A stretch of 5,880 nt of DNA from an uncultured archaeon (GTDB lineage: Archaea > Halobacteriota > Methanosarcinia > Methanosarcinales > Methanoperedenaceae), in assembly GCA_902386085.1 (NCBI GenBank), contig CABMIA010000069.1, forward strand, positions 1-5,880, in the 5' to 3' direction. Position 1 is the stretch's first letter. Each line of letters begins with the position of its first letter. The notes beneath the pieces are model-generated. The model saw nothing but the letters and a program-made list of their open reading frames with translations. It did not search any database and was not told the DNA's origin. Below are positions 1-5,338 of this stretch, in pieces. Made by a program: the position numbers and the translations under genes.

Positions 1-1311
1 ACCTTTAATCTTTTCAACTATCCGTCTTTTCTTCCTAATGGCCTGCGCAGCGGCTTTATCCACAGCCTTTTTCATCGTTTCAAAATTCTTAGGCGTTCTC
101 TCCCCGACAAGTTTCTTGATCGGTGTATAAGCCGATTCCCTGAAGCGGGGGGTAAAGTCATGGATTTCTCCATCCTGTATCAATTCCGCACCTTCGCCTT
201 CCTCGACCTTCCCGACAATATCTATAGCCACGCCTTTTTTCTGCACGCATTCCAGGATCTCATCCGCATATTCCGGCGGCGCGATTATCAGAAGTGCGTC
301 CAGCGAAACCCCAAGATAATCGATTTCAAGTGAATCGAGCATTGCAAGCACCTTTTTATTCACAAGCGCGCGCAGCTTCTCTTCCACAAACACTAGCTTG
401 ACCCTGGCTGTTCTTGAAATCTCCTTGGCGTCACCCCGAATACCGCCATTGGTCACATCTGTCATCGCATGGATTTTTCCGATCAGGCCGGCCTCGAACA
501 GCGCCTCGCAGGCATCGATGAACTTGAGGTTAATCGTTTCATCCACGATATCGTGCATCCCGTAATATAGCGCTGTGGTCGATATTGTCCCTCCGCCTGC
601 CCCTTCGGTCATCAGGATAACATCCCCTGGTCTTGCCTGGATGCGCGCGGTGAGGCTTTCAGCTACGCCCACAGCGCCAACTCCGCCTGTCATCCGCTCA
701 CCGATAACCATATCGCCGCCGATCCTGAGCGTACTTCCCGTTATCAGTGGTACTCCGATCAGTTCGGATACGGTCGTGATTCCCGCGATGTGGTCGAATA
801 TCTTCGCAACATCCCCGTCGTCCGCAACATGGATGTCAGAGAGCAGCGCAACAGGCCGCGCCCCCATCACATACACATCCCGCAGCGCCGCGCGAGCCAC
901 ATGAAATCCGGCAAGGAAAGGAAAGTCAGAGAGGCGCGAATGCATGCCATCAATGGTGACGACAATATACTGCCCTCCAGCACGCACAACGCCGGAATCG
1001 TCAAGATGCGAGGAATCCACAACAGCAGAGGTTCTGCCGATCACCTCGGCGATTTTCTCATGAGTATAAAAATCCCCCATGCCGCGCGAGCCGACGCCGA
1101 AATCCCCCATTGTCACGCCCGAAGTGATCGGTTTAAGCAGGTCGCCTTCCGGGTTCAAGGTGGCTTTTGTTTCCACAATAACCGCGCTGGCTATCGCCGC
1201 TGCATGCTTCCGTTAGATGTTTTTGATCTCAAGTATCCTTTCGGTCAGTTTCTCCTCAAGCTTCTCATCATTCCTCAGGAGGCCGCGTCTGGCATAACCT
1301 TCAAGGTCCAT
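1..1311 (-). pseudogene. PurM/HypE-like AIR synthase-related protein, interrupted by in-frame TAA, 3' end beyond window
   Basis: From the ATG at 1311 the minus strand reads a 32-residue start (MDLEGYARRG...), then TAA at 1213-1215. It then continues in the same frame, open for 404 codons to the window edge. The downstream part is unmistakably of the PurM/HypE/AIR-synthase fold: glycine-rich MGDFGVGSRGMGDF (about residues 68-81), DDSGVVR (104-110, probable metal/nucleotide aspartates), GGDMVIGERMTGG in the middle, and TDVTNGGIRGDAKEIS (from about 284) in the C-terminal domain. Such proteins bind ATP and act on carboxylate, amide or thiocarboxylate-like groups. The substrate of this archaeal subfamily is unknown to me; it is neither clearly PurM nor HypE. 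The start overlaps the hisH end by 11 nt and has GGAG four bases upstream, so it is probably translationally coupled to hisH. Whether the gene is dead, misread or restarted at GTG 1176 or ATG 1110 cannot be told from the sequence. Family assignment is confident; pseudogene status is not. Confidence 0.75.
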
Positions 1312-1912
1312 AATTCTCCACAAAATTCGAAAGCATCCTAAGCCCGATAGCGCCACTTTTTTCAGGGTGGAACTGGGTGCCTACGACATTTCCGGCTTCA
1401 TTGGTTATGACGGCGGGGAACTCTATACCATAATCGCAAAGGGCAGCCTCATATCTATCATCCGTGCTTACATGGTAAGAGTGTACAAAGTATACATAAG
1501 AGCCGCTCTCTACGCCTTTTAGCAGCGGGATTTTTTTCGTGATATCAAGCGAGTTCCATCCCATGTGCGGGACTTTAAGTTCAGACGCCGGGAACCGGAT
1601 CACTCTTCCTGGAATGATATCTATGCCCCTGTGCAATCCCCCTTCTTCGCTCTCTGAAGCCAGCATCTGCATCCCGAGGCATATACCGAGGAGAGGCTTC
1701 CCATCTTCCACAGCATCTTTAACCACGCGTTCAAGCGTTGAAAAATGCATCATAGCATCGCGAAAAGCCCCGACGCCCGGAAGTATCAGGGCATCGGCGC
1801 TGTCTATTGAAGAGGGGTCGTTTGAGATCTCAACTTCTGCGCCGACGTACTGGAGGGCTTTTTCGATACTGCGCAGGTTTCCGAGTCCGTAGTCGATAAT
1901 GATGATTTTCAT
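1301..1912 (-). CDS. hisH: Imidazole glycerol phosphate synthase, glutaminase subunit HisH
   Basis: A 203-residue class I glutamine amidotransferase of the usual HisH length. HisH hydrolyses glutamine and channels ammonia to the cyclase HisF, which makes imidazole glycerol phosphate and AICAR in histidine biosynthesis (cytosol). Visible signatures are the N-terminal IIDYGLGNLRSIEKAL (HisH-type P-loop-like start), PGVGAF (45-50), the nucleophile elbow GICLGMQ with catalytic Cys78, a YVYFVHSYH segment (139-147) typical of HisH, and GTQFHPEKSG carrying His182 and Glu184 of the triad. All three catalytic residues are present, so the protein should be active. It starts 19 nt after the aminotransferase stop and ends by overlapping the next gene by 11 nt, implying co-transcription. 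No hisF or other his gene lies in the window, so the partner must be elsewhere. PdxT or GuaA-type amidotransferases are excluded by the HisH-specific N-terminus. Confidence 0.95.
   Translation of the reverse strand: MKIIIIDYGLGNLRSIEKALQYVGAEVEISNDPSSIDSADALILPGVGAFRDAMMHFSTLERVVKDAVEDGKPLLGICLGMQMLASESEEGGLHRGIDIIPGRVIRFPASELKVPHMGWNSLDITKKIPLLKGVESGSYVYFVHSYHVSTDDRYEAALCDYGIEFPAVITNEAGNVVGTQFHPEKSGAIGLRMLSNFVENYGP
1316..1319 (-). promoter_or_regulatory. Ribosome binding site of the AIR synthase-related gene
   Basis: The minus strand reads GGAG, then AATT, then ATG (1311-1309), inside the last codons of hisH. It matches the archaeal anti-Shine-Dalgarno sequence and lies four bases from the start. 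It supports the ATG at 1311 as the original start, and therefore shows that the TAA at codon 33 lies inside the intended reading frame rather than upstream of it. Confidence 0.7.
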
Positions 1913-1931
1913 TCTTTGTACCAGTTAGTTT

Positions 1932-3077
1932 TTAAATACTTAAACCCTCAAGCCGCCTTGCCGCCTCTTGCAGCGTCTCATCCTTCTTCGAGAACGTAAA
2001 CCGCAGCTTGTGCTTTCCAACCCCGCTCCTGTAAAAACTGCTTCCGGGAACGGCTGCCACTCCAACTTCCCTCACCATGTACCTTGCAAAAGCCATGTCA
2101 TCCATTTCCACGCCTTCAGGTATATCGGCAAGTATGTAGTAAGCGCCCTCGGGCAGCCGGCATTTGAATCCCGCCTTTATCAAAGCATTATAGAGATATT
2201 TTCTCTTACCATCATACATTTTCACAAGCTCCCCATAATATGAATCCGGGAACCCAAGCGCTCTGACACATGCATGCTGAAGCGGCGCAGGCGCTCCGAC
2301 CGTCAGGAAATCGTGCACTTTCCGTATCGCGGAGGTAAGCGTTCTTCCCGCAAGCACGTAGCCGATACGCCAGCCTGTGACGCTGTACGTTTTTGAGAAA
2401 CCGCTTATTGTGATCGTCCTGTCCTTCATTTCATCAAGCGAACCGATACTGACATGCTTTCTTTTGTCGTACAGTATATACTCGTAGATCTCATCCGTTA
2501 CCGCGATGACATCGTGTTCCACGCACAGGTCTGCAATAAGTTTTAACTCATCCTTTGTGAATACTTTCCCGGCAGGGTTATTAGGTGTATTCAGGATAAG
2601 CGCACGCGTTTTTTTATTAAATGCAGAGACTAAGGCTTCTTCATTTATGCTGCTATCGTCATTTAAGGGCACAAAACGCGGGATAGCGCCTGAAACTGCA
2701 GCATCCGGCCCGTAGTTCTCATAAAACGGCTCGAATACCACAACCTCATCGCCTTCGTTTATTATGGCAAGCATGGACGCCATCATGGCTTCAGTCGAAC
2801 CGCAGGTTACTGTGACTTCTGTTTCAGGATCGGCTTCGATATGATTATATTCGAAGGCTTTTCTTGAGACCTCCTCCCTCAGGTCTTTTGCCCCCCACGT
2901 TATTGAGTACTGGTTATAATCTTCCAATATTGGAGAGGCTGCGGCGCGTTTGAGTTCGTCAGGTGCAGGGAAGTCAGGAAATCCCTGCGCAAGGTTGATC
3001 GCATCATGTTTTAAAGAAAGGCGCGTCATATCGCGAATGACAGACTCCACAAAATGATCGACTCTGCGTGATAACAT
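1932..3077 (-). CDS. PLP-dependent class I/II aminotransferase (kynurenine/glutamine transaminase K-like)
   Basis: A 381-residue fold-type I aminotransferase, complete for the family. Visible features are NLAQGFPDFPAPDELK near the N-terminus (28-43, substrate-pocket segment shared with kynurenine/methionine-type aminotransferases), TCGSTEAM (91-98, PLP phosphate contact), NTPNNPAGK (163-171, Asn167 expected to contact the PLP ring oxygen), TDEIYEY (194-200, Asp195 to the pyridine nitrogen), SGFSKTYSVTGWRIGY with Schiff-base Lys229, and KLRFTFSK with Arg359 for the substrate carboxylate. All catalytic residues are intact. It would exchange an amino group between an amino acid and a 2-oxo acid in the cytosol; substrate preference (aromatic, methionine, aspartate) cannot be read from the sequence. 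It is first in the minus-strand run with hisH, but its N-terminal signature differs from HisC, so I do not assign histidinol-phosphate aminotransferase. The ATG at 3077 aligns with the expected family start; no Shine-Dalgarno precedes it, which suggests a leaderless or short-leader mRNA. Confidence 0.9.
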   Translation of the reverse strand: MLSRRVDHFVESVIRDMTRLSLKHDAINLAQGFPDFPAPDELKRAAASPILEDYNQYSITWGAKDLREEVSRKAFEYNHIEADPETEVTVTCGSTEAMMASMLAIINEGDEVVVFEPFYENYGPDAAVSGAIPRFVPLNDDSSINEEALVSAFNKKTRALILNTPNNPAGKVFTKDELKLIADLCVEHDVIAVTDEIYEYILYDKRKHVSIGSLDEMKDRTITISGFSKTYSVTGWRIGYVLAGRTLTSAIRKVHDFLTVGAPAPLQHACVRALGFPDSYYGELVKMYDGKRKYLYNALIKAGFKCRLPEGAYYILADIPEGVEMDDMAFARYMVREVGVAAVPGSSFYRSGVGKHKLRFTFSKKDETLQEAARRLEGLSI

Positions 3078-3100
3078 AGTAGGACATAAAAAGATTATAA

Positions 3101-3115
3101 GATATATGTATATTT
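3101..3115 (-). promoter_or_regulatory. Candidate TATA box of the aminotransferase-hisH operon
   Basis: The minus strand reads AAATATACATATATC. An archaeal TATA box usually lies about 25 nt before the transcription start, which would put the start near 3084, only a few bases from the ATG at 3077. This fits the absence of a Shine-Dalgarno sequence between box and start codon. The whole gap is AT-rich, so the exact box is uncertain. Confidence 0.45.
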
Positions 3116-3131
3116 CGAAAGCATTGAGTAC

Positions 3132-3142
3132 GATATATTTTA
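3132..3142 (+). promoter_or_regulatory. Candidate TATA box (box A) of the tRNA gene
   Basis: GATATATTTTA lies about 35 nt upstream of the first tRNA base (3172). With the usual spacing of about 25 nt, transcription would start near 3160, giving a short 5' leader for RNase P to remove. It is the only good TATA-like match upstream of the tRNA on this strand. Confidence 0.5.
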
Positions 3143-3171
3143 ATACCTCTTTGCATGTAGGGTAGGGTTGT

Positions 3172-3280
3172 GCCCAGGTGGCCTAGTTGGTTAGGGCGCC
3201 AGACTCATAGGGTATATTTGAAGAGGCGCTTTGCTTCCTGAGAAATCTGGAGGTCGCGGGTTCCGATCCCGTCCTGGGCA
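3172..3280 (+). tRNA. tRNA with CAU anticodon and intron, probably elongator tRNA-Met
   Basis: A full cloverleaf is visible once a 35-nt intron is removed. The acceptor stem is GCCCAGG (3172-3178) with CCTGGGC (3273-3279) and discriminator A3280. The D arm is GCC/GGC with GTTGG in the loop. The anticodon stem is CCAGA (3199-3203) with TCTGG (3246-3250), and the anticodon CAT is at 3206-3208. The T arm is GCGGG-TTCCGAT-CCCGT. CCA is not encoded (AAC follows), as in many archaea. CAU could mean initiator Met, elongator Met or the modified Ile2. The G1-C72 pair and lack of three G-C pairs in the anticodon stem argue against the initiator. The acceptor sequence and presence of an intron, common in euryarchaeal elongator tRNA-Met, favour elongator Met over Ile2. 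The gene stands alone, divergent from the aminotransferase and convergent with the dehydrogenase gene. Confidence 0.92.
3210..3244 (+). other. Archaeal tRNA intron at position 37/38 with bulge-helix-bulge motif
   Basis: The 35-nt intron begins after A3209 (tRNA position 37) and ends before A3245 (position 38), the canonical archaeal site. The splice motif can be read directly. CTCA (3204-3207) pairs with TGAG (3239-3242) as the 4-bp central helix. It is flanked by 3-nt bulges TAG (3208-3210) and AAA (3243-3245). The outer helix is the anticodon stem and the inner side starts with GG/CC. Each bulge would be cut after its second base by the tRNA splicing endonuclease. The intron interior can form a small GAAG/CTTC hairpin. 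It is too short to encode an endonuclease or a guide RNA. Confidence 0.88.
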
Positions 3281-3315
3281 AACCTCAACACCATCTAATG
3301 CCTTGCCAAAAAGGA

Positions 3316-4302
3316 TTAGAACTGCTGCAATTTAATACCCATATTCTCCTCCAGCGCCTTCTGATACACCATATTCGCAGTCGCCACATCCTGTATCGCA
3401 AGCCCGGTCGAATCAAAGACCGTAATATCCGAATCCCTCATCCTGGCTTTCTTCCTGCCTGCAATAACCTCACCAATCTCACAGCAGATGTCCTTTTCAG
3501 AGATCAGCTTTTTTGATATCGGTACATTTACCTCGCCCGAATGCGAAGCCTGCGGTATGTCATCCACCACAATCTTCGCGCGCTTCAATATCTTCGGGTC
3601 AAGCTCTTCCTTTCCTGGCGCGTCGGCCCCGATGGCGTTGATATGAGTACCTTCAGCAATCCATTCGCTCATCACTATCGGCTCTCTTGAAGGGGTTGTA
3701 GTGACAAGGATATCGCAATCGCATACCTCTTCGATGCTTTTTTTTGGAACTATGTCACAGCCAATTCTTTTCTCCATTTCCTGCCTGAATGCAAGGGTGC
3801 CTTTCTCAGATGTGCTCGTGGCTTTTATCTCCTCGATATCGATAACCTCATTTATCCCAAGAAGCTGGGTTATCGCCTGGTTCCCGGTACCCACGAAACC
3901 CACAATCTTTGCATCCTTGCGCGCCAGGTATTTCACAGCGACTCCGCCCGCCGCGCCCGTTCTCATGTTTGTCAGGTAAGTGCCGTCCATCACCGCGATC
4001 GGCGCCCCTGTTTCCGTGGAGTTAAGCACCACGAGCGCCATCACCGTAGGAAGGCCTTTTTTCGGGTTGTCCGGATGGACATTAACTATCTTCACCCCAG
4101 TGATGTCCTGCTCTTCAAGATACGCAGGCATCGTCCTCAGGTCGCCGTTGTGCTTTTTGAAATAAAGGTAGAGTTTTGGAGGCATCTGGACTTTCTTAAG
4201 CCCGTGCTGCCTGAACGCTTCTTCAACAACCTTAATTGTCCCTTGCATATCAAGGAGCGATTCCACTTCTTTCCGGTTAAGCCAGAGAATCTGATTTTCC
4301 AT
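3316..4302 (-). CDS. Ornithine cyclodeaminase/mu-crystallin family protein, probable alanine dehydrogenase
   Basis: A 328-residue NAD(P)-binding protein of the ornithine cyclodeaminase/mu-crystallin family, full length. The N-terminal substrate domain holds QMPPKLYL (39-46), DLRTMPA with Arg56, and ITGVKIVNVHPDNPKKGLP with Lys71, the expected catalytic lysine. MRTGAAGG (113-120) leads into the Rossmann domain with FVGTGNQA (136-143). Further family blocks are TTTPSREP (201-208), INAIGADAPGKEELD (221-235), VVDDIPQASHSGE (245-257) and FDSTGLAIQD (296-305). The blocks and overall length resemble the characterised Archaeoglobus alanine dehydrogenase AF1665 as I remember it, so interconversion of pyruvate plus ammonia and L-alanine with NADH is the best guess. 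Ornithine cyclodeaminase or another imine reductase activity is possible. The start is placed at ATG 4302 rather than 21 codons upstream, because AGGGG lies six bases before it and family-like sequence begins there. The gene is monocistronic and divergent from the sulfite reductase gene. Confidence 0.88.
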   Translation of the reverse strand: MENQILWLNRKEVESLLDMQGTIKVVEEAFRQHGLKKVQMPPKLYLYFKKHNGDLRTMPAYLEEQDITGVKIVNVHPDNPKKGLPTVMALVVLNSTETGAPIAVMDGTYLTNMRTGAAGGVAVKYLARKDAKIVGFVGTGNQAITQLLGINEVIDIEEIKATSTSEKGTLAFRQEMEKRIGCDIVPKKSIEEVCDCDILVTTTPSREPIVMSEWIAEGTHINAIGADAPGKEELDPKILKRAKIVVDDIPQASHSGEVNVPISKKLISEKDICCEIGEVIAGRKKARMRDSDITVFDSTGLAIQDVATANMVYQKALEENMGIKLQQF

Positions 4303-4308
4303 AATTTT

Positions 4309-4313
4309 CCCCT
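4309..4313 (-). promoter_or_regulatory. Ribosome binding site fixing the alanine dehydrogenase-like start
   Basis: The minus strand reads AGGGG followed by AAAATT and ATG (4302-4300). The purine run is a plausible Shine-Dalgarno at six bases. The extra 21 codons available upstream (from 4365) encode a hydrophobic stretch without family similarity, so the internal start is preferred. Confidence 0.55.
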
Positions 4314-4402
4314 GTAAAAATATGGTTATTATCACGATATAGTTATCGATGGCTTCGAAAGGCAACGTGCCATTTTATTAACAAATATTGCCGCATTCAT
4401 CA

Positions 4403-4413
4403 GATATATTTAA
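4403..4413 (+). promoter_or_regulatory. Candidate TATA box, distal, for the sulfur-assimilation operon
   Basis: GATATATTTAA resembles an archaeal TATA element. Usual spacing would put transcription start near 4434 and give a leader of roughly 40 nt that includes the AGGAG ribosome binding site. It therefore fits the Shine-Dalgarno better than the nearer box at 4441. Confidence 0.45.
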
Positions 4414-4440
4414 GTCCCCATGAGTTAAGCACCAGAATCA

Positions 4441-4452
4441 TATAAATATATT
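4441..4452 (+). promoter_or_regulatory. Candidate TATA box, proximal, for the sulfur-assimilation operon
   Basis: TATAAATATATT is the strongest TATA-like sequence in the gap, but it lies only about 30 nt before the ATG at 4472. Transcription from it would start at or next to the start codon and yield a leaderless mRNA lacking the AGGAG. Which of the two boxes is used cannot be decided from sequence. Confidence 0.4.
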
Positions 4453-4462
4453 TCCGAATATC

Positions 4463-4467
4463 AGGAG
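4463..4467 (+). promoter_or_regulatory. Ribosome binding site of the sulfite reductase gene
   Basis: AGGAG lies four bases before the ATG at 4472 and matches the archaeal anti-Shine-Dalgarno sequence. It fixes the start codon of the sulfite reductase gene. Confidence 0.7.
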
Positions 4468-4471
4468 CAAT

Positions 4472-5329
4472 ATGAGCCTTGAAAAACTTGACGTGGCATC
4501 CCTTAAAAAATCCGGCTACATGAAGCAGAAGCAGAAGGACCTTTTCGTGGTCAGGCTTCGCATGCCATGCGGCAACGTGACTTGTGATCAGCTTGCGGGA
4601 ATCAGCGAAATTGCAAAGAAATACGGCACAGACTACGTTCATATCACCACGAGGCAGGGGCTGCAAATCCCCAACGTGGATATCCATAACCTCGATGCCA
4701 TCACAAAAGAGCTTGAAGACAACGGCACCCCTCCCGGCTCATGCGGACCGCGTGTGCGTAATATCATTTCATGCCCAGGGAACCTCGAATGCAATTACGG
4801 CATCATAGATACATACGGCCTGGCAGGCATACTGGATAAGGAATTCTTCGGGGAGGACATGCCTGTGAAAATAAAGTTCGCGGTAACAGGATGCCCGAAC
4901 GCCTGCGCCAAGCCGCAGGAGAACGACCTCGGCGTAATGGGAATACTCAAGCCTGCGATTTATACGCAGGACTGCACGGGCTGCGGGACGTGCACGTTCA
5001 TGTGCCCTGAGAAAGCCATTGTAGTTGAGGATGATAAAGCAAAGATACTCTGGGATGAATGCAACCTCTGCGGCGCCTGCGTCGGGGCATGCCCGTCAGA
5101 CCTCATTGCCGAGGAATGGAAAGGCTACAGGCTCTTTGTTGGCGGGAAGATTGGAAAGCATCCGAAGCTTGGAAAAGACCTGGTAGATGCGAAATCCCCG
5201 CAGGAAGCAATCGCCATATTCAGGAAAATAATCGACTGGTCAAAGAAGAACACCCACGTAGGCGAGAGGTTCGGCGATTGCCTTGACCGCGTGGGATTTG
5301 AGACCTTCAGGAAAGATATACTCGGATAA
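4472..5329 (+). CDS. Compact siroheme sulfite reductase with fused 2[4Fe-4S] ferredoxin domain (Dsr-like, probably assimilatory)
   Basis: A 285-residue protein of the sulfite/nitrite reductase superfamily. An N-terminal ferrodoxin-like half (about 15-90) holds HITTRQGLQIP (57-67), whose arginine is expected to face siroheme. The siroheme-[4Fe-4S] motif follows as CPGNLEC (Cys101, Cys107) and GCPNAC (Cys141, Cys145). A bacterial-type ferredoxin insert supplies two CxxCxxCxxxCP clusters: Cys168/171/174/178 and Cys197/200/203/207. After it the reductase fold resumes (about 215-285). It should reduce sulfite to sulfide with six electrons, delivered through the ferredoxin clusters, in the cytosol. 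The size and single-gene form resemble archaeal Dsr-like or Fsr C-terminal-type reductases rather than DsrAB or CysI. Siroheme nitrite reductase is an alternative, but the APS reductase gene 9 nt downstream points to sulfite. AGGAG stands four bases before the ATG, and all cluster cysteines are intact. Confidence 0.9.
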   Translation: MSLEKLDVASLKKSGYMKQKQKDLFVVRLRMPCGNVTCDQLAGISEIAKKYGTDYVHITTRQGLQIPNVDIHNLDAITKELEDNGTPPGSCGPRVRNIISCPGNLECNYGIIDTYGLAGILDKEFFGEDMPVKIKFAVTGCPNACAKPQENDLGVMGILKPAIYTQDCTGCGTCTFMCPEKAIVVEDDKAKILWDECNLCGACVGACPSDLIAEEWKGYRLFVGGKIGKHPKLGKDLVDAKSPQEAIAIFRKIIDWSKKNTHVGERFGDCLDRVGFETFRKDILG

Positions 5330-5334
5330 GGTGA
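5329..5334 (+). promoter_or_regulatory. Ribosome binding site of the APS reductase gene
   Basis: AGGTGA matches the archaeal anti-Shine-Dalgarno sequence closely. Its first base is the last base of the sulfite reductase stop codon (TAA 5327-5329), and it lies four bases before the ATG at 5339. This spacing supports co-transcription and coupled translation of the two sulfur genes. Confidence 0.7.
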
Positions 5335-5338
5335 ATAT

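Larger units (their letters stand above)
4303..4471. promoter_or_regulatory. Divergent intergenic region with small inverted repeats
   Basis: This 169-bp AT-rich gap separates the minus-strand dehydrogenase from the plus-strand sulfur operon and must hold promoters for both. It contains a near-palindrome CGATA-TAGT-TATCG (4335-4348). Immediately beside it is a second inverted repeat, ATGGC (4349-4353) with GCCAT (4369-4373), which contains a nested GGCA-ACG-TGCC (4361-4371). The repeats are short and could be operators or chance. No convincing coding sequence was seen. Confidence 0.4.

Noticed and set aside
1213..1215. Recoding of the in-frame stop as selenocysteine or pyrrolysine
   Set aside because: The codon is TAA; selenocysteine uses TGA and pyrrolysine uses TAG.
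790..1341. Plus-strand open frame of 183 codons
   Set aside because: It lies antisense to the AIR synthase-related gene and the hisH end, whose minus-strand frame carries clear conserved motifs. Its own translation shows no recognisable domain.
3172..3280. Initiator tRNA-Met
   Set aside because: The anticodon stem CCAGA/TCTGG lacks the three consecutive G-C pairs typical of initiators, and the first pair is G-C.
3281..3315. Terminator between the convergent tRNA and dehydrogenase genes
   Set aside because: Only a run of five T on the minus strand just after the dehydrogenase stop is present, with no hairpin and no T-run on the plus strand after the tRNA. This is too weak to call.
4303..4365. 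21-codon N-terminal extension of the alanine dehydrogenase-like protein, possibly a signal or membrane segment
   Set aside because: The family is cytosolic, the extension matches no family block, and AGGGG lies just before the internal ATG at 4302. The extension is most likely untranslated promoter DNA.
4400..4687. Minus-strand open frame of 95 codons overlapping the start of the sulfite reductase gene
   Set aside because: It is antisense to well-conserved siroheme reductase sequence and its promoter, and no family motif is visible.
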